A DNA stretch of 64,000 nucleotides from Alphaproteobacteria bacterium (lineage in GTDB: Bacteria > Pseudomonadota > Alphaproteobacteria > Rhizobiales > Beijerinckiaceae), in assembly GCA_016869595.1 (NCBI GenBank), contig VGDT01000001.1:248001-312000 (forward strand). The letters run 5' to 3'. The position numbers and the translations under genes were made by a program. Positions 53,750 through 62,134 of the stretch are shown here, piece after piece. How positions within the stretch are numbered: position 1 is the first letter of the stretch; every line of letters begins with the position of its first letter. The notes below the pieces were generated by a model. The model had not been told where the DNA came from. It worked only from the letters and a program-made list of their open reading frames with translations, and did no database searches.

Positions 53750-55180
53750 ATGGGCAAAGGCAATACGGATCACTTCGCCGAACTGCGGCTGTCGATGGAA
53801 GCGGACGGCGGCGAACTTCTACGCGCCTTCGTGCGCGAAGCGTCGCTTGTCGAAAAGGTTCCTGCGGCGATTGCAAGCCTGATCGCTAGCGACGCCGAGC
53901 AAATTTGGCGAGTGCTTTGCCAGTCGAGTGGGCAACCCGAACGCGCCGCGGTTCTTCTCTCGTCGTCCAAAGGCGAAGTGCGAGCGAAAATTCTACTGTA
54001 CGGCCATTCCCGATTTTCCGCCATTCTTCCTTCGCTTGGCGCGCATCTGCAACGGGGCGGCGGTCTGTCCTATCGCGAGCGCGGCGTCGATGGCTGGGAG
54101 ATCACGCTTCATCGCAGTATCGAGACCTCTCGCGAAATGGTTGGAGTAGAGGCGTCGATCTCCGAAGCCGCAGCCACGGCGCCGACAGAGGCCGTGCAAA
54201 TCGACGCGCCTCAGGAGCGCGACTCGGCGGCGATCGCGCGCTGCTTCCTCGCCGTCTATGGACATAATTACGTTCACCGGGAAGTCTTCTCGCCGTATCG
54301 CTACTGGCGGAAAGTCGAGAACGGAGAATTAATTCCGATGGTGAGCCGCGATGCGCGCGGTGAAGTCATCGGACATGTGGCGCTCGAACGCGACCCTGGG
54401 GCGCTGATCGCCGAACGTGGCGAAGCGGTCGTGCTGCCGTCTTACCGCGGACGTCATCTCCTTGAGCGCATGACCGAGCGGCTGACCGACGAGGCCGTCA
54501 AACTCGGGCTCGTCGGAATCTACGCCGAGCCTGTCACCACTCACACATTTTCGCAGCGTAACGACGAGCGCGCCGGTATGCCGACCTGCGCCATTCTGCT
54601 CGGCGCGGCGCCTGAGACGCTGCACTCTAAAGATTTGCCTGTGCCGACGGCCGGACAGCGCCAGAGTTTCCTTCTGACGTTCAGATTCCTGAAATCAGCG
54701 CGAACATGCGAGATCGTGGCGCCGAATGAATATCGCGATGTCATTTCGTCGACGTACGACAGCCTCGGCGTCAGCGTCTCACTGAGCGGCGGCAGGACAC
54801 CGACAGAGACGCGGTCGATGACGAGCATCGCTGTCAACGATGGAGGCTATGGCAGGATCCGATTCGAGACGATCGGCTCTAACGCCGCCATCGAACTGGC
54901 GCAGGCGACGAACGATGTCAGCGGACTTGGGGCTCGCGCCATGCAGCTTTCGGCGCATCTCGAAGATCCTGGCTTGCCGCTCCTCGTTGAGAGCGCGCGC
55001 AGGCTGGGATTTTTCTTTTGTGGTCTGGCGCCGGCTTTCTCGGAGGGCCGCGATCTGCTGCTCATGCAGCGCTTGAGCGAACCGCTCGACATCAACGAGC
55101 TGCAACTCTTCACCGATCAGACAAAGGAGCTTGCGGCGTTCATCGAACGGGACCGGCAGTCGGCGCCAAGCCAGCGATGA
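53750..55180 (+). CDS. GNAT-type acetyltransferase with degenerate N-terminal anti-sigma-kinase-like domain
   Basis: 476 residues from the ATG at 53750; an in-frame start at 53702 is possible. Residues about 10-125 have the size and pattern of an HATPase_c-like anti-sigma domain, but the N box and ATP-lid residues are not recognisable. Residues about 150-290 are GNAT-like, with EAVVLPSYRGRHLLERM (acetyl-CoA pyrophosphate loop). The C-terminal ~180 residues are not recognised. It lies between UPF0262 and the phosphatase, genes normally adjacent in this order, so it may be an insertion. Confidence 0.6.
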   Translation: MGKGNTDHFAELRLSMEADGGELLRAFVREASLVEKVPAAIASLIASDAEQIWRVLCQSSGQPERAAVLLSSSKGEVRAKILLYGHSRFSAILPSLGAHLQRGGGLSYRERGVDGWEITLHRSIETSREMVGVEASISEAAATAPTEAVQIDAPQERDSAAIARCFLAVYGHNYVHREVFSPYRYWRKVENGELIPMVSRDARGEVIGHVALERDPGALIAERGEAVVLPSYRGRHLLERMTERLTDEAVKLGLVGIYAEPVTTHTFSQRNDERAGMPTCAILLGAAPETLHSKDLPVPTAGQRQSFLLTFRFLKSARTCEIVAPNEYRDVISSTYDSLGVSVSLSGGRTPTETRSMTSIAVNDGGYGRIRFETIGSNAAIELAQATNDVSGLGARAMQLSAHLEDPGLPLLVESARRLGFFFCGLAPAFSEGRDLLLMQRLSEPLDINELQLFTDQTKELAAFIERDRQSAPSQR

Positions 55181-55195
55181 GAACGCGTTAGCAAC

Positions 55196-55636
55196 GTGGC
55201 GCGCCCCCAATCGATACTCTTCGCCTGCACGCTGAATACTGTCCGATCGCCAATGGCCGAGGCGATCGCACGGCACTATTTCGGCCGCGAAATTTATTTT
55301 GCTTCGGCCGGACTGAAGCGCGGCGCGCCGGACCCTTTCGCCATAGCGGCTATGGACGAAATCGGCGTCGACATTTCTGGGCACAAGCCGCACACTTTCG
55401 AAGATCTCGAAGATTCAAACTTCGATCTGATCGTGACGCTGTCGCCCGAAGCCCATCACAGGGCGCTGGAATTCACGCGCGCGATGGCCGTTGACGTCGT
55501 CTATTGGCCGACGCCCGACGCCACAGCTGTCCAAGGCTCCCGCGAAGCCATTCTCGACGCCTATCGCGACGTGCGCGAGCGGCTGACGGGGCGCATCAAT
55601 GATTTGCTCGGCCACAGTCCGCAGCCGAGTGGGTGA
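55196..55636 (+). CDS. Low-molecular-weight phosphatase / arsenate reductase-like protein
   Basis: 146 residues from a GTG. ILFACTLNTVRSPMAEAIARHYFG has the C-x5-R P-loop followed by Ser; a late YWPTPDATA carries the Asp-Pro region (here TPDA). The form with CTLNTVRSPMAE is the Hyphomicrobiales protein encoded downstream of UPF0262; it is annotated as low-molecular-weight phosphatase. The substrate is unknown. Confidence 0.85.
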   Translation: MARPQSILFACTLNTVRSPMAEAIARHYFGREIYFASAGLKRGAPDPFAIAAMDEIGVDISGHKPHTFEDLEDSNFDLIVTLSPEAHHRALEFTRAMAVDVVYWPTPDATAVQGSREAILDAYRDVRERLTGRINDLLGHSPQPSG

Positions 55637-55667
55637 GTAAAGTCGCATCTCTTGAGCTACCCGATGC

Positions 55668-55694
55668 CATTCCCGACGCGGCCGGCCGGGAATG
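55668..55694. terminator. Hairpin between convergent phosphatase and amidase genes
   Basis: CATTCCCG (55668-55675) pairs with CGGGAATG (55687-55694) around a G/C-rich loop. It resembles the REP-like family in layout (CATxCCCG...CGGGxATGAC) and sits 32 bases past the phosphatase stop. Confidence 0.5.
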
Positions 55695-55722
55695 ACAACC
55701 CGCTGTCCACAATAGGGAAAAC

Positions 55723-56898
55723 TCAAAGCGACTTTCTCATCTGCGCGCAGAACCGCTGCGCAAAGGCGATCAGCGCGCGGTCAGAGCCGCGGCGGCCGAT
55801 CAAGGAGAGCGCGACCGGCGCTTCCGTCGTCGGCAGCGGCAGGCTGATCTGCGGCAGGCCGAAAAAGCTTGCGATGAGAAAGAGGCGCATCATCTGATAG
55901 CGCTTTGCGTCAAGCGTCTCTTCGCTTTCAGTGAGCAGCGGCGACCGGAACGGCGTCGTCGGCATAACGATGAAGCCATTTGCGCCAAGGATGGCGTCAA
56001 TTTTCTTGCGCGCTTTGTCGCGGAAGGCCTCGGCGGCCTTCTTTTGATCTGCAGTGACTTTGGCCGCATAGGCAAAGCGCTGTTCGACGCCCTTGCCGAA
56101 GGTCGGGCTGTTCGCCGTGATCCAAGCGCCATGCGCCGCCCAGGCCTCAAAGGCCTGCATGTTACGAAAATGCCCAAGCGCCGTCTTGAAGAAATCCTCG
56201 CCGAGCGTCGCTTCGCGCCAGGGGCCGAACGACTTTAGGGCGTCGATCGGCTGCGCCGCCGCCGATGCGAAATCCATTTCGACTCCGGAGAAGGCGTCGG
56301 TAAGCAGCACGGCTTCTCCGACCTCCGCGTTCTTCTTCGCTTTCGGCAACAAAGCCTCGCCGACCGACGCCATGACGCCGATGTCGCGCGCAAACCAGCC
56401 GATGGCGTCGAAAGACGGCGCAAGCGGGATGATTCCCTCCATTGATACTGCGCCGTGCGACGCGCGGAAGCCGAAAACCCCGCAAAACGCCGCGGGCGCG
56501 CGACAAGAGCCGGCGGTGTCGGTGCCGATGGCGAAATTCACCTGTCCCGCCGCGACGGCGACCGCCGAACCCGAAGACGAGCCGCCGGGATGCCGATCCG
56601 GCGCAGCCGGATTGATCGGCGTGCCGTAATGCGGATTGGCGCCAAGCAGGCTATAGGCCATCTCGTCCATATTGGTCTTGCCGACGAGCCTTGCGCCTGC
56701 GCCAAGCAAGCGATCGACGACAGGCGCATTGCGCTCGGCGGAGCTGTGAGTCTTCGCCCAAGTCGGGTGCCCGTTCGTCGACACATGCCCTGCGACGTCG
56801 ATGTTCTCCTTGACCACGAAGGTCGCGCCGGACAGGGGTCCCGGCGTTTCCGTGCTCTGATTGAGAACGACGGAGAGCGCGCCGAGATCGACTTTCAT
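55723..56898 (-). CDS. Amidase-signature family hydrolase
   Basis: 391 residues from the ATG at 56898 (AAGGAAGGA upstream). The amidase triad is visible: Lys in FVVKENIDVAGH, Ser in GGSSSGSAVAVAAG and the nucleophile Ser in GTDTAGSCRAPAAFCG. The protein is shorter than GatA and has no gatB/gatC partner, so it is a stand-alone amidase; the substrate is unknown. Confidence 0.87.
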   Translation of the reverse strand: MKVDLGALSVVLNQSTETPGPLSGATFVVKENIDVAGHVSTNGHPTWAKTHSSAERNAPVVDRLLGAGARLVGKTNMDEMAYSLLGANPHYGTPINPAAPDRHPGGSSSGSAVAVAAGQVNFAIGTDTAGSCRAPAAFCGVFGFRASHGAVSMEGIIPLAPSFDAIGWFARDIGVMASVGEALLPKAKKNAEVGEAVLLTDAFSGVEMDFASAAAQPIDALKSFGPWREATLGEDFFKTALGHFRNMQAFEAWAAHGAWITANSPTFGKGVEQRFAYAAKVTADQKKAAEAFRDKARKKIDAILGANGFIVMPTTPFRSPLLTESEETLDAKRYQMMRLFLIASFFGLPQISLPLPTTEAPVALSLIGRRGSDRALIAFAQRFCAQMRKSL

Positions 56899-57071
56899 CG
56901 CGGCATCCTTCCTTAGGGCTAGAGTCGGCGGGCGCGGCGGGAACAATTGCGCCTGAGCAAGAATATACTCAAGAATGTGGCAAGACGAAATGCGCGACGC
57001 GCGGTCCGGTCGTTGCGCAATTCATGGGCTTGCGCCAGAGTGTTCAGGACGGCGCGCAGTGGAGAAGCGAG

Positions 57072-57167
57072 ATGGATGAATTCGGCGGCGGCTTTCTGCG
57101 CAACGCAATGATTGGCTTTGCGCTCGCTCTGGCCTTTTCCATCATCTATGTTTGGTACACCCGATAG
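57072..57167 (+). CDS. 31-residue membrane micro-protein candidate
   Basis: MDEFGGGFLRNAMIG then FALALAFSIIYVWYTR: a short N-terminus and one membrane helix ending in aromatic and basic residues. GGAGAAG sits 5 bases before the ATG. The hydrophobic pattern and good ribosome site favour a real gene; no family is recognised. Confidence 0.45.
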   Translation: MDEFGGGFLRNAMIGFALALAFSIIYVWYTR

Positions 57168-57405
57168 CCGGCGCGTTAGCGTGGTCGATCGCGTCTAAAA
57201 TTATTAGCGGCTTGGCGATCATCACATATGATGGCCGCAACGACGCCGAAAGCGTGAAAGCCGAAAGCAACCACCACCAAAAATATCTCTAATCTCTGTG
57301 GCGGCGGCTCGTTCGCCGCCAAGGCGGCTTGCGCGATGTCGCGCCTGCGCATTTGTAGAGCCAGCTCACGTTCGTCTGGTTTGGAATGGCGCGCAGCGTG
57401 TCCTG

Positions 57406-57516
57406 CTACCGCAGCATCCGATAGATGACGGTGAACAGGGTGGCGTTGACCGCCGCCAACATGAAGACGATTAGCAGCGTCTCAGCTACCCGGCCATAGT
57501 CGCGCTGGACCGACAT
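57406..57516 (-). CDS. 36-residue membrane micro-protein candidate
   Basis: MSVQRDYGRVAETLL, then a hydrophobic helix LIVFMLAAVNATLFTVIY and a basic end. AGGCGGC lies just upstream of the ATG. It overlaps, in another frame, the end of the Flp-like frame. Whether it is expressed is unknown. Confidence 0.35.
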   Translation of the reverse strand: MSVQRDYGRVAETLLIVFMLAAVNATLFTVIYRMLR

Positions 57517-57868
57517 TGCCGCCTCGCAACATTGCAGAGCAGCACGCTAGTTAGAGCGGCTCCGCCGAGCGACAATGCGTATTCGATTGAAGTCGCGCCG
57601 CGTCGTTTCTTTAGCGATAGCGTCGCAGAGGCGTTTCGCCTGATCGGAACATGCGCGTCACGATCCGGTTATCGCCACGTGGTGAGAGTCGATAAACCTT
57701 CAAAAAGCCGAGCGGACATGAGCGGCGCCATTGGCGCGCCGTCTGGAGGCGATCCAGGCCTTTGACCTCTATGCCTCGTATGGCTTCGCATGAGTTTCGA
57801 TCAGATCGATTTGTGGCCGCGCTGCGCTGACCGCATCCGCAACGCACTCGCAAGCAAAGGAGACTGCG

Positions 57869-58559
57869 ATGAAAGTCCTGATGGTCCTCACGTCGCACGA
57901 TCAGCTCGGCGACACCGGCCGCAAGACCGGCTTTTGGCTCGAGGAACTGGCGGCGCCTTACTACGCGTTTAAAGACGCGGGCGCGGAAATCGTGCTTGCC
58001 TCGCCTAAGGGCGGCCAGCCGCCTCTCGACCCAAAAAGCAACGAGCCGAATTTCCAGACCGATCTTACGCGCCGGTTCGAAGCCGACGCCGCCGCGAATG
58101 CTCAGCTCGCTTCGACGCTGCGCTTGGACAGCGTTAAGGCCGAGGACTTCGACACCGTTTTCTACCCTGGCGGACACGGTCCGATGTGGGACCTCCCGGA
58201 GAACCCGAACTCGATTAAACTGATCGAAGCGTTTTTGGCCGCCGGCAAGCCCATCGCGCTGGTCTGTCACGCGCCTGGCGCGCTCCGTAACGTCAAGACT
58301 CCCGACGGACGGCCGCTCGTCGAAGGCAAGAAGGTCACTGGTTTCACCAATAGCGAGGAAGCTGCGGGTCGGGCTCACCAAAGTTGTTCCCTTCCTGGTC
58401 GAAGACGCGTTGACGTCAGAAGGCGCCAAGTTCGAGAAGGCTGGAGACTGGCGCCCATTCGTCACGACTGACGGCTTGCTGATTACCGGGCAGAACCCGG
58501 CCTCTTCTGGGCCCGCGGCCCACGTCCTGGTCGACGCGTTGAGAAGGAAGGCGCACTAG
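57869..58559 (+). pseudogene. DJ-1/PfpI-family protein (Hsp31-like), frameshifted near the C-terminus
   Basis: MKVLMVLTSHDQLGDTGRKTGFWLEE starts a class-I glutamine-amidotransferase-like protein with FYPGGHGPMWDL and LVCHAPGALR, where Cys133 is the nucleophile (glyoxalase III/deglycase type). After ...FTNSEEAA the frame reads unrelated Arg-rich residues to 58471. Removing one G of the GGG at 58366-58368 restores VGLTKVVPFLVEDALTSEGA ... FVTTDGLLITGQNPASS to a stop at 58557-58559, the normal family ending (229 residues). AAGGAG precedes the ATG. Confidence 0.88.
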
Positions 58560-58741
58560 CGCCGGCGCTGTTTGAGGGGCGCGGCGGTTCGGTCCGCGCG
58601 CTTTTAGCAAGGACAAGCTGAAATGCCATTTGCGACTCTGCGCCGCAGCCCTGTCGCGGTCACGGCTAGGCGCTAGGTAGCTCGATGTGGGCCAGGCCGC
58701 ACCGACCCTGGCGGTTTTGTCGCAAGTGATAGGAGAGCACC

Positions 58742-59095
58742 ATGGATAGACGTGTATTCCTGAGCGCTTCAATCGGCGCCGCGCTCGCCGCGTTTGCCAT
58801 CCCCAGCATTGCGCTTGCCGAGGATCATATCGCCGAGGCCATAGCGGAAATTAATAAGGCGATCCCCTATGGAGAAGAGCCGGCTCACAGCTCCTCTTTT
58901 GTCGAGCACATCGACAATGCGATCGATCATGCGGTGATGGCGCAAAAGGCGCAGGCCAATCGGCATGTCAAACGGGCAATCGCCTATCTGCGCCGCGCGC
59001 GCAAGATCGCCTATGGGACGCATCTGCTGAAATATTCGCGTAGAGGCGCCGCTTTGGCGAAGAAGGCGTTGGCGCAACTTCAGGCGGCGGGGTGA
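58742..59095 (+). CDS. Small periplasmic His/Ala-rich helical protein, SmbP-like
   Basis: 117 residues. Signal peptide MDRRVFLSASIGAALAAFAIPSIALAE. The mature part has repeating helices with regularly placed His (HIAEAIAEINKAI, EHIDNAIDHAVMAQKA, HVKRAIAYLRRA), like the small metal-binding protein SmbP of Nitrosomonas. It may bind copper or another metal; the His count is lower than in SmbP. AGGAGAG is 4 bases before the ATG. Confidence 0.55.
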   Translation: MDRRVFLSASIGAALAAFAIPSIALAEDHIAEAIAEINKAIPYGEEPAHSSSFVEHIDNAIDHAVMAQKAQANRHVKRAIAYLRRARKIAYGTHLLKYSRRGAALAKKALAQLQAAG

Positions 59096-59252
59096 GTCTG
59101 ACTCTCAAAGCGAATAACACGGATATTTTTAGCGGGTCGATGCCACGGCATGAACGTGATCCCGTTGCTCTTGAGCCGGGAGAGGTCATTCTTGGCTGAA
59201 GCTCGAGCGCTCGTTATAGTGTTAATGGTCTTATATGAATTGAGGGCGCGCC

Positions 59253-59957
59253 GTGCCTGTAGACTTGACGGATTTCAAAATTCAGCAAGCCGCTCTGGAG
59301 CTGAGATATGCTACGGCGTTTCTGCTTTGGGATCGAGCAGGTTCAATTTGGCGAAAAATAGCAAGTTACTATCCCGAAATATCACCCAAAAATGTTCAAC
59401 CCAACTTGCAAATGTTTAGTTTAGATGCGCGCACGGACGGCACGGTGCAGATCGAAAGATGCCTAATCACCACGATGCATGTTGGAAACTTGGAAGAGTT
59501 CAAAAGATTAGGTGCAATATTTTGTGAGGAAGTTATCTCAAGGCTCGAGATAAACGTAATAGATAGGATTGGGTTTAGAATAATATTCGAGAAAAAGTTT
59601 AACAATGTAGATGAAGCAATTGTATATATCCAAGGTGTTGTCAGGGCAAAGCCGCCAAAAGAAAAATATTTCAATATTAAGGGCGGCTTGAAAGAGTTTG
59701 AGCACACTATGAGGTGGGAGGATGAATCACGAGGGTGCTTGGCGCGGATCAAGACAGCGCAACTCAAACTTAATATCGAGACCCCAAAAGAGTTTGACGA
59801 ACTTTCCGGCGTACATGCCCAAAGAACTGTTGTTGTTGTCGATGTCGATATGTATACGTTACTACCTGTTCCTGTTGGACGTTTCAGCGCTCCGGCGCTC
59901 ATTGAAGATTGGTTGCGTCTTATGAAAAGAGATTTGTCGGAGTTCCTAGATGTCTGA
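59253..59957 (+). CDS. Protein of unknown function, weakly like TIGR04255 family; first gene of an AT-rich module
   Basis: 234 residues from a GTG. Base composition drops sharply here (22 G+C of 60 at 59521-59580, against 37 of 60 in fhcC), so the segment is probably acquired. The sequence is mixed alpha/beta with DRIGFRIIFEKKF, HTMRWEDESRGCLARIKTAQLKLNIET and VVVDVDMYTL, a pattern I associate loosely with the sporadically distributed TIGR04255 proteins. No catalytic motif is seen. Its stop overlaps the next gene by 8 bases. Confidence 0.5.
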   Translation: MPVDLTDFKIQQAALELRYATAFLLWDRAGSIWRKIASYYPEISPKNVQPNLQMFSLDARTDGTVQIERCLITTMHVGNLEEFKRLGAIFCEEVISRLEINVIDRIGFRIIFEKKFNNVDEAIVYIQGVVRAKPPKEKYFNIKGGLKEFEHTMRWEDESRGCLARIKTAQLKLNIETPKEFDELSGVHAQRTVVVVDVDMYTLLPVPVGRFSAPALIEDWLRLMKRDLSEFLDV

Positions 59958-60518
59958 AGCAACTTCGGCCAAGATCGTAGACCTGTCGGAATACCGAGCA
60001 ACATCTCTCGCGCAGGGGGATTCAATGCGACGGTCCGAGGACGCTGGAAATCCAGGACTGGCAACTGGGTCTAAAGCGTTTCGTGACGCGACCGTTAGCG
60101 AACTTTACTCATCAGAAGCGGAAGAGACGCGAGCGCTTTCAGAACAAGTCAATTTATTAAATTCTATAGAAACGCGGTTCACCTCCGCAATCAAGTTGCT
60201 GGACTCAGACGATCCTATCGGCGCGGATTACGAGGTAACGATTGCACATTCAGAGATGGCAGAGGCATTCGTTGGTTCAGATGTGGAGAGCGGTTTCGCT
60301 GCTTTAATTCTTGCCATTTTTACGCGTTAGAAAACCGGCGGGGGCAACCGCTCGAACGTAATCAACTAAGCGCGATTCAAAGCTGCATCATCGAACTGGC
60401 AAAAAATCCGTATGTCGATTTCATGCGGGCAATGCCACTGATTGCTGCTCTAAATAAGTCGGGGCTTTCAACTGATCCCGCCATAGCAAATGAACTGAGT
60501 GACGCGCTTGCCAACTAA
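59950..60518 (+). pseudogene. Middle gene of the AT-rich module, apparently frameshifted
   Basis: The first part reads 126 residues to a stop at 60328-60330 (MSEATSAKIVDLSEYRATSLA ... SGFAALILAIFTR). In a different frame the sequence continues without a stop as ALENRRGQPLERNQLSAIQSC ... DPAIANELSDALAN to 60516-60518. One extra T in the run at 60317-60321 would fuse them as LILAIFYALENRRG, which reads naturally. The continuation overlaps the next gene by 20 bases, as expected in a compact operon. No family is recognised; Ala/Glu-rich helices dominate. Confidence 0.55.
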
Positions 60519-61317
60519 GGCCTTTCTCGACACAACAATATTGACCGATGCGCTGCTTAAACAGAACGAACAGGGGCGATGCGCGCGTACGGCCGTGTCG
60601 CGTTATGACATTACAGAACTGCCAACCTATGCGATTAAGGAATTTAAAGCCGGACCGTTACGTAACTACGTGTGGTTTTACAATAAGGTTGTTTCTCTTT
60701 CTTCATGGGAAGATGCTGTAGCGACCATCCCCTCAGTTCGGCGACAGTTCAATAAGATGTCGACAGCATTGCAGGCCTTGGCGGATTTCGAGGGTAGTAT
60801 TAGCAAGGCCTTGCCGTCTGATTTTATAACGAAGCATCCTGGCCGAACCATGGGTGAAATTAAAAAGAAAGAAGCTGAAGTGTGGTTAAAAACGAAGATC
60901 TTTTACGCGTGGATGCAGCGTCGACACCTTGCAACAAATGTTGTGGAGCCTCTTTCTTGCTACGAAGAAAGAGACCCTGTCATCAACAAACATCGTTTGA
61001 TAATAGACAAGCCCGTGCATTGCCCTACTGACGACTGTTGTTTGCGTTCACAGTTCACAGGGAAGAGTGCGCTAACAGCAGAATTGTTTAAAGCTTGTGA
61101 ATCGCTGCCTGCGAAAGCTGAGACAACAAAGCGAAGACAGATTCTGCGCCAACTTGTTCGGCACCCAGAGCGCCCATTGGAGGACAAAGATTGCCGGAAC
61201 TTGGGTGACGCCGTCTTTGCTTTGCAGTGTCCGAAGGATGCAGTGATCTTAACGACCAATATGGCAGATCATTCCATTCTTGCTGCTGCCGCTGGGGTTT
61301 CTGCGGAACACCCTTGA
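60499..61317 (+). CDS. PIN-like nuclease-domain protein, third gene of the AT-rich module
   Basis: 272 residues from a GTG. KAFLDTTILTDALLK at the N-terminus has the first PIN Asp; LGDAVFALQCPKDAVILTTNMADHSILAAAAG near the C-terminus has GDA, TTN and the last Asp in the order of PIN domains. In between is an unusual insertion of about 150 residues with CPTDDCCLRSQ. It is longer than VapC (about 130). Context with two unknown genes suggests a defence or toxin module, but this is inference. Confidence 0.65.
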   Translation: MTRLPTKAFLDTTILTDALLKQNEQGRCARTAVSRYDITELPTYAIKEFKAGPLRNYVWFYNKVVSLSSWEDAVATIPSVRRQFNKMSTALQALADFEGSISKALPSDFITKHPGRTMGEIKKKEAEVWLKTKIFYAWMQRRHLATNVVEPLSCYEERDPVINKHRLIIDKPVHCPTDDCCLRSQFTGKSALTAELFKACESLPAKAETTKRRQILRQLVRHPERPLEDKDCRNLGDAVFALQCPKDAVILTTNMADHSILAAAAGVSAEHP

Positions 61318-61651
61318 CTGTGAGCACTCGCATCCGGCGTCATTCGCCCGAATCACGCCCAATCCGCATCAGATGCACTTCGCGAGATCCGCGCGTCGAA
61401 CCGATGAAGCATCGGGACCTACCACGTACCTCTGGGGCGTTCTGCAGTGCAATCAACGGCACAGCGTTTGGATGCTGGCAAGCTCGACTCAGGTAAAACG
61501 CCCCGGGTGCGGCATGCAGCACTTCCGTGGTTAGGGGGCGAGCAATGAACCACAATTGTGTTTACGGGCGCGACAACCAGCATTACTATTGTTGTTGTTT
61601 ACTGTGATGGCGCGGAATTGCGACCTGAATTAAGAATAAGGACAAATTCCA
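61318..61651. other. Intergenic stretch, no gene supported
   Basis: Composition returns toward that of the chromosome. A plus-strand frame at 61227-61496 overlaps the PIN gene and has no ribosome site. Nothing else could be assigned. Confidence 0.45.
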
Positions 61652-61918
61652 ATGAAGCATACTCTCACACTGGCATTTATTGGTTTTCCTACCTTGCTGG
61701 GCCTGACGGCAGCGCCAGCATTCGCTCAATCAGCTGGGTGTTTCCGGTTCCAGCCGGTCAGTTACAACGACGTATCAATAGAGGCGTGTAACCAGTGTAA
61801 CACCGCGCAAATTCTGGAGAAAATAGGCGGTCCGAGGTGGTTATTCGATCCCGGTGAATGCATATCCGTCGCACGGCGCGGCGAGCCATTGAACTTCAAC
61901 CAACGTCCTGCGCGGTAG
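61652..61918 (+). CDS. Small secreted Cys-containing protein
   Basis: 88 residues. Signal peptide ending PAFAQ; the mature part has four Cys (GCFRF, EACNQCNT, GECIS) that could form two disulfides. AAGGAC lies 9 bases before the ATG. I do not recognise it. It lies between the AT-rich module and tRNA-Pro. Confidence 0.55.
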   Translation: MKHTLTLAFIGFPTLLGLTAAPAFAQSAGCFRFQPVSYNDVSIEACNQCNTAQILEKIGGPRWLFDPGECISVARRGEPLNFNQRPAR

Positions 61919-62009
61919 GTAACGGTCACGACATTAGCCCGTTCCTAGCCCAGCAAGCTGTTTCCACTTTAAGTGACAACTGGGTCTGACTTCAAAACGA
62001 TAGGCTCAA

Positions 62010-62087
62010 TGGTCGGAGTGGCGGGATTCGAACCCACGACCCCTTGTCCCCCAGACAAGTGCGCTAACCGGGCTGCGCTACACTCCG
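62010..62087 (-). tRNA. tRNA-Pro (GGG anticodon)
   Basis: Acceptor stem CGGAGTG / CACTCCG, anticodon stem CTTGT / ACAAG with loop CTGGGGG giving GGG at 34-36, and T arm GTGGG-TTCGAAT-CCCGC. The 3' CCA is encoded (62010-62012). The 3' end faces the accessory region to the left, a typical place for island integration. Confidence 0.95.
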
Positions 62088-62134
62088 ACTGGCGCCGTTA
62101 TAGTGAGGCTGTGCGGCGCTGGCAACGCCGGCCC

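Larger units (their letters stand above)
56899..57868. other. About 1 kb with only candidate micro-ORFs
   Basis: No gene over 60 residues is supported: the larger frames overlap the DJ-1 gene on the other strand or lack ribosome sites. The region holds two small membrane-protein candidates (57072-57167 plus; 57406-57516 minus), a third weaker one (57176-57280 minus, TTG start) and a minus-strand frame at about 57486-57650 reading KKRRGATSIEYALSL, like the start of a Flp pilin but with no start codon. It looks like decaying accessory DNA. Confidence 0.5.

Noticed and set aside
57611-58465. A 284-codon minus-strand frame across the DJ-1 gene
   Set aside because: The plus strand has the DJ-1 motifs and a ribosome site; the minus frame has none.
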